This document shows positions 52,760 through 61,778 of a stretch of 64,000 nt of DNA, piece after piece. Within the stretch, counting starts at the first letter, position 1; each line of letters begins with the position of its first letter. This DNA is from Pseudomonas saxonica (lineage in GTDB: Bacteria; Pseudomonadota; Gammaproteobacteria; Pseudomonadales; Pseudomonadaceae), in the NCBI RefSeq assembly GCF_007858365.1, contig NZ_VFIO01000012.1, positions 62,001 to 126,000 of the forward strand, in the 5' to 3' direction. The position numbers were made by a program, and so were the translations under genes. The notes under the pieces are model-generated. The model had not been told where the DNA came from. It saw nothing but the letters and a program-made list of their open reading frames with translations, and made no database searches.

Positions 52760-52785
52760 GGAATAAGCCTGATTGGTCTGCGTCT
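52760..52785 (+). promoter_or_regulatory. Candidate ECF promoter for the peroxidase/cytochrome operon
   Basis: GGAATA (52760-52765), 15 bases, CGTCT (52781-52785), preceded by CG. It faces the catalase-like gene 45 bases downstream. The match with the opposite promoter marks this operon as a direct target of the neighbouring sigma factor. Confidence 0.7.
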
Positions 52786-52829
52786 CATAGGCCATCCACC
52801 TGACGGTCCCGTGGCCTCGGAGTTCTAAC

Positions 52830-53912
52830 ATGGTAGATCAATTGCCGCCTGCGCGGCCTGTCAAGCCTGCGTTGAGCCCGGCCAGTGTGATGTTGCGACT
52901 GGCGGGTATCGGTGCAGTCGTGGCAGTCATCGCTGGCACGTTTTTTTACGTTAATGGCACTTTTGACTCACAGCGCCTGCGCCCCAAAACCCTGGTAAAT
53001 GCCTTGGAGCACAACAACGGTGTGTATCCGGGTTATCGACGTAATCATGCCAAGGGGATGTGCGTGATCGGCTACTTCGAGAGCAATGGCAATGCACAGC
53101 CGCTCTCCAGTGCCCAGGTGTTTCAGGCAGGGCGCACGCCGGTAGTCGGGCGCTTTGCTTTACCCAGCGGCAACCCTTACGCGCCTGACAGCAGTGTGCC
53201 GATTCGCAGTCTGGCGTTGCGTTTCACTGAGGCCAATGGTCAACAATGGCGGACCGGTATGAACAGCATGCCGGTATTCCCGGTGGGCACGCCCGAGGCG
53301 TTCTATGCCATGTTGCAAGCCGGGGCCCCGGACCCAGCCACAGGTAAGCCCAAGCCAGAGGCCATGCCCGCGTTCTTTGCCGCCCACCCGGAAGCAGGGC
53401 CCTTTTTGCAGTGGGTCAAAACGGCAAAGCCGTCTGCCAGTTTCGCCACCGAAACGTACAACGGTATCAATGCCTTCTATCTGGTCAATGCCGCCGGCCA
53501 GCGCCAGGCTGTGCGCTGGGGTGTAGTGCCTGAAGGTCAGGACGCCCCTGGTGCGACTGCGCCCAATGAAGCGGACTATCTGGAAACAGGTCTCGCGCAA
53601 CGCTTGTCGGTGGGGCCATTGAAGTGGCAGTTCAACCTGACATTGGCCGAGGCGGGCGACCCCGTCAATGATGCGAGCAAACCCTGGCCAACCGAACGCA
53701 AGGTGGTGAATGCCGGGACCTTGGTGCTGCAAAGCGCAGAGCCGCAAAACAATGGCGAGTGCCGCGATATCAACTATGACCCGCTGATTTTGCCCAGTGG
53801 CATCGAAGGCTCGGCAGACCCCTTGCTCGCCGCGCGCTCAGCCGCCTATGCCAGTTCCTATCTGCGCCGCACCAGTGAAGTTGACCAGCTCTCCCAGGAG
53901 AAACGTCCATGA
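52830..53912 (+). CDS. Catalase-family peroxidase (SrpA-like), membrane-anchored
   Basis: 360 residues: an amino-terminal membrane anchor (about 22-40) and a shortened heme-catalase domain. The distal histidine is H73 (RRNHAKG), and the proximal tyrosine lies in RSAAYASSYLRR near the end. Such small catalase-like proteins are peroxidases in the periplasm. It overlaps the cytochrome b561 gene by 4 bases, which may feed it electrons. Its promoter matches that of the divergent ECF sigma gene, so it answers the signal sensed by the anti-sigma factor, probably oxidative stress. Confidence 0.9.
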   Translation: MVDQLPPARPVKPALSPASVMLRLAGIGAVVAVIAGTFFYVNGTFDSQRLRPKTLVNALEHNNGVYPGYRRNHAKGMCVIGYFESNGNAQPLSSAQVFQAGRTPVVGRFALPSGNPYAPDSSVPIRSLALRFTEANGQQWRTGMNSMPVFPVGTPEAFYAMLQAGAPDPATGKPKPEAMPAFFAAHPEAGPFLQWVKTAKPSASFATETYNGINAFYLVNAAGQRQAVRWGVVPEGQDAPGATAPNEADYLETGLAQRLSVGPLKWQFNLTLAEAGDPVNDASKPWPTERKVVNAGTLVLQSAEPQNNGECRDINYDPLILPSGIEGSADPLLAARSAAYASSYLRRTSEVDQLSQEKRP

Positions 53913-54445
53913 GCACACCCACCTCGCATTTCGCGCCCCTGGCACGCCTGCTGCATTGGCTGATGGCGCTGATGATCATTGCCATGTTGTTTATTGGCGC
54001 GGGTATGGCGGCGTCAGTCTCCGAGCGCCATGCATGGCTGCTCAACCTACACAAACCCTTGGGCATCGCCATTTTGCTGCTGGTGGTGGTGCGCCTGTTT
54101 GTGCGCTTCTCGACTCGGCAACCGCCATTGCCTGCCGACTTGCCCGACGTACAAGTGCTGGCAGCCAAACTCTCCCATGTATTGCTCTACGCATTGATGT
54201 TCATCTTGCCCATTGTGGGCTGGGCGATGATCTCAGCGGCGGGCGATCCGGTAATGCTCAGCAGCTCATTGCAACTGCCATCGATTTTGCCGGCTAACCC
54301 CTCGACTTTTGCCTTTCTGCGCAAGGCTCATACGTACCTGGCGTATCTGCTGTTTTTTACCGTGTTGCTGCATCTGGCGGCGGCGCTGTACCACGGTTGG
54401 ATCCGCCGTGACGGGGTATTGCAGAGCATGCTGAACGGCAAATAG
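53909..54445 (+). CDS. Cytochrome b561 family protein
   Basis: 178 residues with four membrane helices and likely heme histidines in LARLLHWLMALM (helix 1), LHKPLG (helix 2 region) and LLHLAAALYHGWI (helix 4). It is coupled to the peroxidase gene and could pass electrons from quinol to the periplasmic heme enzyme. It is a paralogue of the protein at 25994-26542. Confidence 0.9.
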   Translation: MSTPTSHFAPLARLLHWLMALMIIAMLFIGAGMAASVSERHAWLLNLHKPLGIAILLLVVVRLFVRFSTRQPPLPADLPDVQVLAAKLSHVLLYALMFILPIVGWAMISAAGDPVMLSSSLQLPSILPANPSTFAFLRKAHTYLAYLLFFTVLLHLAAALYHGWIRRDGVLQSMLNGK

Positions 54446-54448
54446 TGT

Positions 54449-54590
54449 CGCCGCTACGAGGAACGCGGGCTGCGATCGGAGGCGTAGCCTTCGTAAGGCT
54501 GACTACTCGGTCTATCAGGTAAATCGAGTTCGCTGGTTTTACGACGGCTGCGCCGCCGATCGCAGCCTTCGTTCCTCGTCAGCGGCTACA
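54449..54590. repeat. REPIN-like inverted REP pair 5
   Basis: The left half reads CGCTACGAGGAACG followed by GGCTGCGATCGG; the right half reads CGATCGCAGCCTTCG followed by TTCCTCGTCAGCGGCTAC. It lies between the convergent cytochrome and GST genes. Confidence 0.72.
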
Positions 54591-54593
54591 AGT

Positions 54594-55184
54594 TTATTGC
54601 GTTTTAGCCATCACCGAGGTGAACAACGCTGACGTTAAAAACCGTTCCAGCCAAACCCGCAGGTGCGGGTAGGGCGCCTGCTCGAACCACTCACGATCAA
54701 CATGCGCGAACTGCCGTACAAACGGCGCCAATGCCACGTCTGCCAAACTCAACATGTCGCCTGCAAGGTACGGCGCATGCCCGAGCAGATCTTCCAGGTG
54801 TTGCAGAAATTGCTCTCCTTGAGCCCGGTAATGCTCCATGGGCTGCTCCGGGTAGCGAATCGCGTACTTGTAGCGATCCAGATTGGCCTTGAATACCTGG
54901 TCGTTTTCTTCAATCAGCGCTGTACGGTCCGGGCCCAGCCAGTTATCCGGATCATTGCGGGCCAAAGCCCAGCGCATGATATCCAGGCTCTGATCGATCA
55001 CCCGCCCATCGGCACATACCAACACGGGCACCGTGCCTTTGGGCGACAGGGCCAGCATTTCGGCTGGCTTGGCCTTCAGGCTGACTTCAACCGTGGTCAA
55101 GGGCACACCGCTGTGGCGCAACGCCATGCGCGCACGCATGGCATACGGGCAGCGGCGGAAGGAATACAACACGTGTGCGGTCAT
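54594..55184 (-). CDS. Glutathione S-transferase family protein (GrxB-like)
   Basis: 196 residues: an amino-terminal thioredoxin fold (1-75) with the glutaredoxin-type motif RRCPYAMRAR, where the cysteine at residue 12 may be catalytic, and a helical carboxyl domain. The cis-proline stretch is KGTVPVLV. It overlaps sbcC by 4 bases and ends that operon. The thiol substrate is unknown. Confidence 0.88.
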   Translation of the reverse strand: MTAHVLYSFRRCPYAMRARMALRHSGVPLTTVEVSLKAKPAEMLALSPKGTVPVLVCADGRVIDQSLDIMRWALARNDPDNWLGPDRTALIEENDQVFKANLDRYKYAIRYPEQPMEHYRAQGEQFLQHLEDLLGHAPYLAGDMLSLADVALAPFVRQFAHVDREWFEQAPYPHLRVWLERFLTSALFTSVMAKTQ

Positions 55185-58100
55185 TTGACCTCCACAGAGC
55201 TCAAGCCATTGCCCTGGCGGCGGACCTGGATTTGCACCGGTATGCGTTCGTGCATTTCCTGCACGTGGGAAATTACCCCGACTTTGCGGCCCTGAGCTTG
55301 CAGACCGTCGAGTGCATCCATTGCCAGCTGCAACGATTCGGGGTCGAGGCTGCCGAAGCCTTCGTCGATAAACAGCGACTCGATTTTCAGTGTGCTGGAA
55401 GCCATCGAGGCCAGACCCAGCGCCAAGGCCAGCGACACAAGAAAGGTTTCGCCGCCGGACAATGAATGCACTGAGCGCAGTTCGTCGCCCATTTCGGTGT
55501 CCATCACCAGCAGCCCCAGCATGCTGCCGCCGCGTTTGAGACGGTAGCGTTTCACCAGCTGCCGTAACTGGGCGTTAGCGTGATGCACGAGTAAATCGAG
55601 GTTATAAGCCTGGGCGATTTTGCGGAAGGTATCGCCAGTTGCCGAGCCGATCAGGGCGTTCAGACGGGCCCAGCGCTGCCATTCGTCATAGGCCTGGGCG
55701 ATGCGTTGGGCCAAGGTCTGATTAGCCTCTTTGCGGCGCTGGTCTTCGGCTTGCCGGGCGCGCAGTTCAGCCAGTTGTTGATCGCTGGCCGCAAGCAATG
55801 CATTGAGTTCATTGAGGGCGTTATCGAGCGCTTCGGCGTCGAGGTTGCCATTGGCCTGGGCCTGATGTTGGCTTAAACGCTGCCCGCGCTCTTGCAGCAG
55901 GACACGGGCTTGTTCCACGGCCTTTTCGCTGGCTTGCAGTTGCTGGCGCAGGTCACGCACATACGCGTCATCGAAGGCCAGCAACTGTTGCAGACGAGCG
56001 TTGTCGAGTGCGGTGTGCTGCGCACGCCATTGCGCAACCTGTGCGCTTAAGGTGCTGTGTTCCTGTTGCAGTGCCTGCAAACGCTCTTGCTGGGCTTTGA
56101 GTTCGGCCGCCAGTTGCACCAACTGTTTGGCAGTGGTTTGTAACGCTTCGCTGGCGTGGGTCTGGGTGCTGCGCGCTTGCTCAACGGCCTGTTCAAGCTG
56201 TTGCTGCCATTGTTCGACACTGCTGTGTTCGCCCAACAGATCCTTGAGATTCTGCTGGCTGGTTTGTTGCTGTTCGTGCAACTCGGCCACGCTACGTTGC
56301 AGGTTCTCCAGTTCTTTGGTGTGGCTAGCCTGTTGATACTGTTCGCGCTCGATTCGGCTCGTGCGCTCTGCCTGTTCGCCCAGTTCGTCACGTTGCTGAT
56401 CGAGTTGTTCCAGGCGCTGCGTCACCTGCTGATCAAGGGCCATGAAGCTGGCAGCTGCGTTGTCACGCAATGCAGCCACTGTGGTCTGGGGCAGAACGCT
56501 GGCAAACCCGCCCAGTTCTTCCTCAAAGCGCGCGCTGTCGGCTTTGAGGTGCTGTTGCTGGTCGCTCAACTGCTGTTTGGCGAGCTGGCTGCTTTCGCTG
56601 CAACGCTGAAGTTGCTGCTGCAACTTGGCAGCTTCTTTTTGCAAGGTGAGCAGGGTGTTTTGGCGCTCCTCGTCCTGGGTGATGCTGTGTTGCAACTGGC
56701 TCAGGCGCAGCGTCAGCCAGGTATCGCGCTTGGCCGGGTCTTGTGTCTGCCATTGCGTGTACAGCGGGTGCGCTTCCAGGCTTGGGGCCAGGGCCTGCAG
56801 TTCGTCGTTAATCTGCTGGTGCTGTTGCAAAAACTCGCGATGCTGAGCGTTCACGCCACCGACTTTCTCACGCAACTGAATCAGCGTTTCTTTGAGTGCA
56901 TCCACTGCTTTGCGAGCATTGGCTTGCTCTTGCTCATCAAAACGCGACAGGCTCTGCAACAACGCTTCTGGCTGGTGATAGGGGTGTTCATGGCTGCCAC
57001 AGACCGGGCAGGCCTGGTCGTCTTGCAGTTGCGCGCGCAATTCTTCGACACTGGCGCTGCGGGCCAAACGCTGGCGCTCAAGCAGTTGCTGCGTCACCTG
57101 GAGTGCCTGTTCAGCGGCCTCAAACTGTTTTTTGGTCTGGGTGCCTTGCTCGATCAGGTGTTCGCGCTCGGTTTGCAGGGTTTGCAACTTGAGCTGCACC
57201 GCTTGCAAGCGTGTTTCAAGGGCTGACTGGCCGCTGCACAGGCGCTGCAAGTCTTCAAAGGCCCGCTGTTGCTGACGATTCTCAGCCAACAGGCTGCTCA
57301 AGGTCTGGATTTGCTCGTTGACGGCATGCGGTTCGGCTTTGGCTTCCTGAAACAGTATTTCCAGGGTGCTGTTCAGTTCGTTGAGCTGTTGGCCAGCTTC
57401 GCTGGCGCGTTGCTCAAGCGCCGGTAGTTCTTCGCGGCCTTTGCTGAGGGTATTGCTTAGGCGCACCAGCTGTTGCAGCCCGCGACGATGGCCGTCCCAA
57501 GCGCTGGCCAACGGTGCAAGCTCAGTGCTTTGTTCAAGTTGCGCGGCTATCAACGCCAGGCGTTCAGTGCTGTGCTGCTGGCGTTCAAGCAACGCGTCCA
57601 GGGCCTTTTGCCCGTCGTCGCAGGCCACTTCAGCCTGCTGTTTAAGTGTCTGTTGCGCGTAGAGTGTGTGTGTCAGGCGGATGAAGTTGGCGTGTTCTAA
57701 ATGTGCTTTTTGCAAGTGCGGCGCAGCATCACGTTGTTCGGCCTGTGCTCGGCTGGCGGCGTGTTGCGCGTCCTGGAGTGTTTGCTCAAGCCGGGTTTGA
57801 TCTTGGCCAAGATCAGTTTGCTGTTGCAGATGCGCAGCGATCTGCTCGGCCAGCGGGCTCAACTGTGCGTCCAGCTCGGCCAAACGGGCAAATTGATGAC
57901 GTTGAGGCGCGAGTTGTTCCAGCCACTCCAAGGTCTGGCGTTGCTCGGCTTGCCCCTCCCACAGGGTTTGCGCCTGCTGCAATTGTTCGCCAGCGCTATG
58001 GTGCTGTTCTTTCAGTTCACCCAGGGCTTTAAGCCATGTGTGTTGCAGTTCGAGCTGCTTGAGCTGGCTCTGCCGAGTTTTGAGTTGCTGTTGGGCGTCG

Positions 58101-58822
58101 CTGAAGTGTTGGTCCAGTTCAGCGCGGGCTTCTGGCGCCATCGGTGTCACGCCAACCGCCTGATCCTGCAATTGCTTGTGTACGTCGCGGGCCTCTTTGG
58201 CCTTGTCGAAGGCGCGCTTGCCGAGCTGGGTGTACAACGCGGTGTCAGTGAGCTTTTCGAGCAACTCGCTGCGTTCGTTGTCGTCGGCTTTGAGGAAGGC
58301 GCTGAACTCGCTCTGGGCCAGCATCACGGCGCGGGTGAACTGTTCGAAGTTCAGCCCCAGACGTGATTCGAGCTGCACCTTGTAATCGCCTTTTTGGCTG
58401 GCCAACAGTTGGTCGCTGTCCAAATCGCGCAGGCTCTGGCGGCTGGCTTGCAGTTTGCCAGTGGCTTTTTCGCGTGCGCGATTAGCTTCCCAGCGGGCAC
58501 GATAACGGCGCCCGTCAATGCCGACGAAATCGACTTCGGCATAGCCTTCGCCCGTGCCTCTGCGCAGCAGGGTCCGTGGGTCGCCGGTGGCAATCTCGCC
58601 GTCGGCATCCGGGACCTTGGCATCGCGGCCTGTGTTGTTGAGGCGCGGCACAGCACCAAACAGGGCCAGGCACAGGGCGTCGAGCAAGGTACTCTTGCCT
58701 GCACCGGTGGGGCCTGTGATCGCGAACAGCCCGGCACTGGCCAAGGGTTCGGCAGTAAAGTCCAACTCAAACGGCCCAGCCAGAGAGGCCAGGTTTTTCA
58801 GGCGAATGGCGAGAATTTTCAT
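55181..58822 (-). CDS. sbcC: SbcC, ATPase subunit of the SbcCD nuclease
   Basis: 1,213-residue SMC-like ATPase. Walker A is GPTGAGKST (37-45). Two long coiled-coil arms meet at a zinc hook, CPVC (605-608). The signature is SLSGGETFLVSLALALG and Walker B is FIDEGFGSLDPESL, both near the carboxyl end. With SbcD it cuts hairpins and protein-blocked DNA ends, including long palindromes. Its presence is worth noting because this window carries long inverted repeats that such a nuclease would attack. It overlaps sbcD and the GST gene by 4 bases each. Confidence 0.96.
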   Translation of the reverse strand: MKILAIRLKNLASLAGPFELDFTAEPLASAGLFAITGPTGAGKSTLLDALCLALFGAVPRLNNTGRDAKVPDADGEIATGDPRTLLRRGTGEGYAEVDFVGIDGRRYRARWEANRAREKATGKLQASRQSLRDLDSDQLLASQKGDYKVQLESRLGLNFEQFTRAVMLAQSEFSAFLKADDNERSELLEKLTDTALYTQLGKRAFDKAKEARDVHKQLQDQAVGVTPMAPEARAELDQHFSDAQQQLKTRQSQLKQLELQHTWLKALGELKEQHHSAGEQLQQAQTLWEGQAEQRQTLEWLEQLAPQRHQFARLAELDAQLSPLAEQIAAHLQQQTDLGQDQTRLEQTLQDAQHAASRAQAEQRDAAPHLQKAHLEHANFIRLTHTLYAQQTLKQQAEVACDDGQKALDALLERQQHSTERLALIAAQLEQSTELAPLASAWDGHRRGLQQLVRLSNTLSKGREELPALEQRASEAGQQLNELNSTLEILFQEAKAEPHAVNEQIQTLSSLLAENRQQQRAFEDLQRLCSGQSALETRLQAVQLKLQTLQTEREHLIEQGTQTKKQFEAAEQALQVTQQLLERQRLARSASVEELRAQLQDDQACPVCGSHEHPYHQPEALLQSLSRFDEQEQANARKAVDALKETLIQLREKVGGVNAQHREFLQQHQQINDELQALAPSLEAHPLYTQWQTQDPAKRDTWLTLRLSQLQHSITQDEERQNTLLTLQKEAAKLQQQLQRCSESSQLAKQQLSDQQQHLKADSARFEEELGGFASVLPQTTVAALRDNAAASFMALDQQVTQRLEQLDQQRDELGEQAERTSRIEREQYQQASHTKELENLQRSVAELHEQQQTSQQNLKDLLGEHSSVEQWQQQLEQAVEQARSTQTHASEALQTTAKQLVQLAAELKAQQERLQALQQEHSTLSAQVAQWRAQHTALDNARLQQLLAFDDAYVRDLRQQLQASEKAVEQARVLLQERGQRLSQHQAQANGNLDAEALDNALNELNALLAASDQQLAELRARQAEDQRRKEANQTLAQRIAQAYDEWQRWARLNALIGSATGDTFRKIAQAYNLDLLVHHANAQLRQLVKRYRLKRGGSMLGLLVMDTEMGDELRSVHSLSGGETFLVSLALALGLASMASSTLKIESLFIDEGFGSLDPESLQLAMDALDGLQAQGRKVGVISHVQEMHERIPVQIQVRRQGNGLSSVEVK

Positions 58823-60063
58823 GGCTGTTCACCTTGCAGCTGTACTTCTTGCAGCAGCACTGCAAAGTCTTTGAGGGTCTGCTCGTCTGCCTCGCTGCCA
58901 TAGCTGTCTTGCCAAGCCCGGCTGAACAGTTCCTGCGGGGTCAGTTGGTCGAGTTCAATCAGCTGCGTGGCGGCCTCATCCCCCGAGCGACTGCCGCTGC
59001 CCGCGTATTCGGCAGCAATGCGCACTAAACGCACGGCCTTGCCTTGCAGGCCGGTTTCGATTTGCTGACGCAAATCGGGCTGCGGCTCGTCGAGTTTGAC
59101 CCGCACTTCGAGCCAGGGCTGGCGCTGGGTGTCGGCCAGCAAATCAGTGTCCGGCAGTTCGGCCAGTTGGCTGAGAATCTCTGCCAGGGGCGCCGGGCCT
59201 ATGCGTTGCAGGTTAACGGCCCGTGGGATGAGGCGCGGTTCAACGCTGATCAGGTTTTCGCCCTCCAGCACGACATCGAGAATCTGATGCTGGTAGCCGA
59301 TTTCTGAGAACGACAGCGGAATCGGAGAGCCGCAGTAGCGAATGCGCTCTTCGCTGTTGACCCGTTGAGGCTTGTGCAGATGGCCCAGCGCGACATAGCT
59401 GATGCTGGGGCCAAACAGGCTGGCTGGCAGCGCTTCGGCGTTACCGATGATCAGGCTGCGCTCGGAGTCTTCAGAGACCGAACCGCCCGCCATGTGCGCG
59501 TGGCTGATGGCGATCAGCGCTTGCCCCGGCTGACGTTTGGCGTTGGCGGCGGCAATCAGCCATTCATGCACCTGACCAATGCCGCGCAGGTAGTTGTCGC
59601 CCAGTTGTGCTCCTGTCACTTCGGCTGGGCGCAGGAACGGCAGGGCCAGGCACCACGCAGCGGTTTCGCCGGATGCATCGGGTAGCGGGATCAGCAGGCG
59701 CTCGGCATCCAGTTGCCCATCATCGAGCCATAACACCCGGCCCAAGGCGTGAGTGCGCAAACGGCGCATCAGGGGCGCGGGCAGTTCGATGCGGGAACCG
59801 GAGTCGTGGTTGCCTGCAATCATCACGATGGTCAGCGCGGGCTGTTGCTCGTGGGCGCTGACAATAAAGTCATACAGGCGCTCTTGCGCTTTGACGGGCG
59901 GGTTTACGGTATCGAAGATGTCCCCGGCAATCAGGAGTGCATCAGGTTGTTGCTCAGCCAGTTGGGTCAAAAGCCAGGTCAGAAAGCAGGCGTGTTCGAA
60001 ATCGCGTTCCTGACCATGCAGGTTTTGCCCCAGATGCCAGTCGGACGTGTGAAACAGGCGCAT
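58819..60063 (-). CDS. sbcD: SbcD, nuclease subunit of SbcCD
   Basis: 414 residues from ATG 60063, the start that gives the canonical MRLFHTSDWHLGQ opening; the frame upstream to 60234 is unrelated and overlaps the BatD gene. Metal motifs are TSDWHLG, IAGDIFD, MIAGNHDS and ISHAHMAGG, those of an Mre11-type manganese nuclease. It forms the nuclease half of the complex with SbcC. A gap of 80 bases separates it from batD with no evident terminator. Confidence 0.95.
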   Translation of the reverse strand: MRLFHTSDWHLGQNLHGQERDFEHACFLTWLLTQLAEQQPDALLIAGDIFDTVNPPVKAQERLYDFIVSAHEQQPALTIVMIAGNHDSGSRIELPAPLMRRLRTHALGRVLWLDDGQLDAERLLIPLPDASGETAAWCLALPFLRPAEVTGAQLGDNYLRGIGQVHEWLIAAANAKRQPGQALIAISHAHMAGGSVSEDSERSLIIGNAEALPASLFGPSISYVALGHLHKPQRVNSEERIRYCGSPIPLSFSEIGYQHQILDVVLEGENLISVEPRLIPRAVNLQRIGPAPLAEILSQLAELPDTDLLADTQRQPWLEVRVKLDEPQPDLRQQIETGLQGKAVRLVRIAAEYAGSGSRSGDEAATQLIELDQLTPQELFSRAWQDSYGSEADEQTLKDFAVLLQEVQLQGEQP

Positions 60064-60143
60064 AACAAAATCCGTAAAAAGTGCTTTAAATGCGGGTTTG
60101 TCTTCCTGGTCGCGGGTGCGTCTACAGGAAGCATTGCCGTCAA

Positions 60144-61778
60144 TTATTTGGGGTAGAGCGGCGGCAGGCTGCTGGTGTCGCTGCCTGCATCTTGCTCGCG
60201 TTCGGCGGCAGGGATGCTGCGAATCGCCTTCCACAACTCTTCACCTTGCCAATGCTGGCCGGTTTCGCTGTAGAGCGCACCGTTGAGGCCGTCCAGCGCA
60301 TCGGACAGCAGCACAAAGCGTGCCGCCATCTCGGCCAGGGTTTCGGGTTGCTGGCGGGCCCAGGCATCCAGTGCCTGTCGTGTGGCTTGCGGGTCGTTAG
60401 CCAGGCAGGCGCGTTTGAGGTCATCGAGTAACGTGCGCGGGCTGGGTCCGGTTTGCGCGGCCCGCAAAATCGCAGGCTGCGTTCTTGCTCGCCACCACAG
60501 GCCAAAGCCGAGCAGGGTAGTAAGCGCCAGAATCAAGGTGCTGAGTTGCCACCGCCACAGGGTCGAATCGTCGCTCACGGCAAGCGGCTCGCTGCTGATC
60601 GGAGTGTCCACAGCAAGGCTCGGGTTGTCCGCTACCTGCAAGGTGCGGGCGGGCAGATAGCTGCGTTCCAGACGGTCTTCGTGGGTGTTCCACCACACCA
60701 CTTCAACTGCAGGCAGTTCGACTTGGCCGACACGTGTGGGCACCAGTGCTTCACGTTCTTCGCGGCTGCCGATCAGGCCGTTCTCGCTGATTTGATTGCT
60801 CAGTTGAGGCAAGTCCGGGTAGCGCCGCAGACCGTTGACGTCGGTGGCCGGGAGGGCGGGCAACTGGGCGCTGGAAAGCCCTTCGGCCTTGAGGGTCAGG
60901 GTGCGCGTCAAAGAGTCGCCGACCTGGCAATGGTCGGGCTCGGGGTTCCACGTTTCGCTCATGCTCAAGCTGCGAGCCGGCAGCCAGGCCGCAGTAGCGG
61001 GGTAGTCCGCCGGCTTGGGCTTGACCTCCAGCGGAATCTCGGCCGAGGTGACGTGAATCATTTTTCCCGGTTTTGGGCCGAGCGGCGCAGGGGCCGTGGC
61101 TTGCTGGCTGTCGACTTGGGTGGCACTGAAGGTTTGTGCCGGAATGATCAGTTGGCCACTGTGTTGCGGGTAAATGCCGTAGCGCACTTCGATGACGCCA
61201 TGGCGTACGCCGTTGATCATTTTCTCGTAGGTGCGTGACTCGCCCAGTTGCTCGACGATCGCGTCGCTCAGGTGCAACGGGGTCAGGCTGCTGTCGTCGT
61301 ACAGGGCGACTGAGTGATAGATGCGCAGGGTCAGGAGGGACTGCGCTTGTACGTAGACGCTGGGTTGATCAAGGCTGGATTCGATAAACACCGGGGCTAG
61401 TTCGTTTTCGCGGTTACTGCTTGGTGAGACCGTCAAACTGATCGGCTGACTGTGATAATCACCGACCTGCAAGGGCGGAATGATGACGGTGCCGGACTGT
61501 TTGGGCTGCAACGTGATAATCCAGCGCGTGGTGGCTTTGTTGTCATCGCTCAGATTGGTCAGGTGATTGACCTGACGCGTACCGCGCACCTCGAACAGGG
61601 TGTCGAGGGGTGTCAGGTCGGGTTTGCCGAACAGCGTAGCGTCGCTGGACTCAAGCGTCAGTTCGACGGTTTCGCCAGAATTGAGCTGATCGCGATCCAC
61701 ACTGGCTACCAAGCCCAGCGCGTGGGCTGGCAAGGTCCAGCAACAGAGCAAAAGTAGCAAGACGCAGATGCGGTTCAT
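60144..61778 (-). CDS. batD: BatD-like oxygen-tolerance protein
   Basis: 544 residues from ATG 61778, which shares a base with the previous stop (TAATG) and opens a signal peptide (ending HAL, near residue 20). Immunoglobulin-like beta domains fill most of it (VASVDRDQLNSGETVELTLE; PQHSGQLIIPAQTF). One membrane helix near residues 405-430 (LSTLILALTTLLGFGLWW) precedes a cytoplasmic tail. Part of the Bat (aerotolerance) cluster with BatA and BatB/C, thought to form a membrane complex with MoxR ATPase chaperones. Confidence 0.88.
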   Translation of the reverse strand: MNRICVLLLLLCCWTLPAHALGLVASVDRDQLNSGETVELTLESSDATLFGKPDLTPLDTLFEVRGTRQVNHLTNLSDDNKATTRWIITLQPKQSGTVIIPPLQVGDYHSQPISLTVSPSSNRENELAPVFIESSLDQPSVYVQAQSLLTLRIYHSVALYDDSSLTPLHLSDAIVEQLGESRTYEKMINGVRHGVIEVRYGIYPQHSGQLIIPAQTFSATQVDSQQATAPAPLGPKPGKMIHVTSAEIPLEVKPKPADYPATAAWLPARSLSMSETWNPEPDHCQVGDSLTRTLTLKAEGLSSAQLPALPATDVNGLRRYPDLPQLSNQISENGLIGSREEREALVPTRVGQVELPAVEVVWWNTHEDRLERSYLPARTLQVADNPSLAVDTPISSEPLAVSDDSTLWRWQLSTLILALTTLLGFGLWWRARTQPAILRAAQTGPSPRTLLDDLKRACLANDPQATRQALDAWARQQPETLAEMAARFVLLSDALDGLNGALYSETGQHWQGEELWKAIRSIPAAEREQDAGSDTSSLPPLYPK

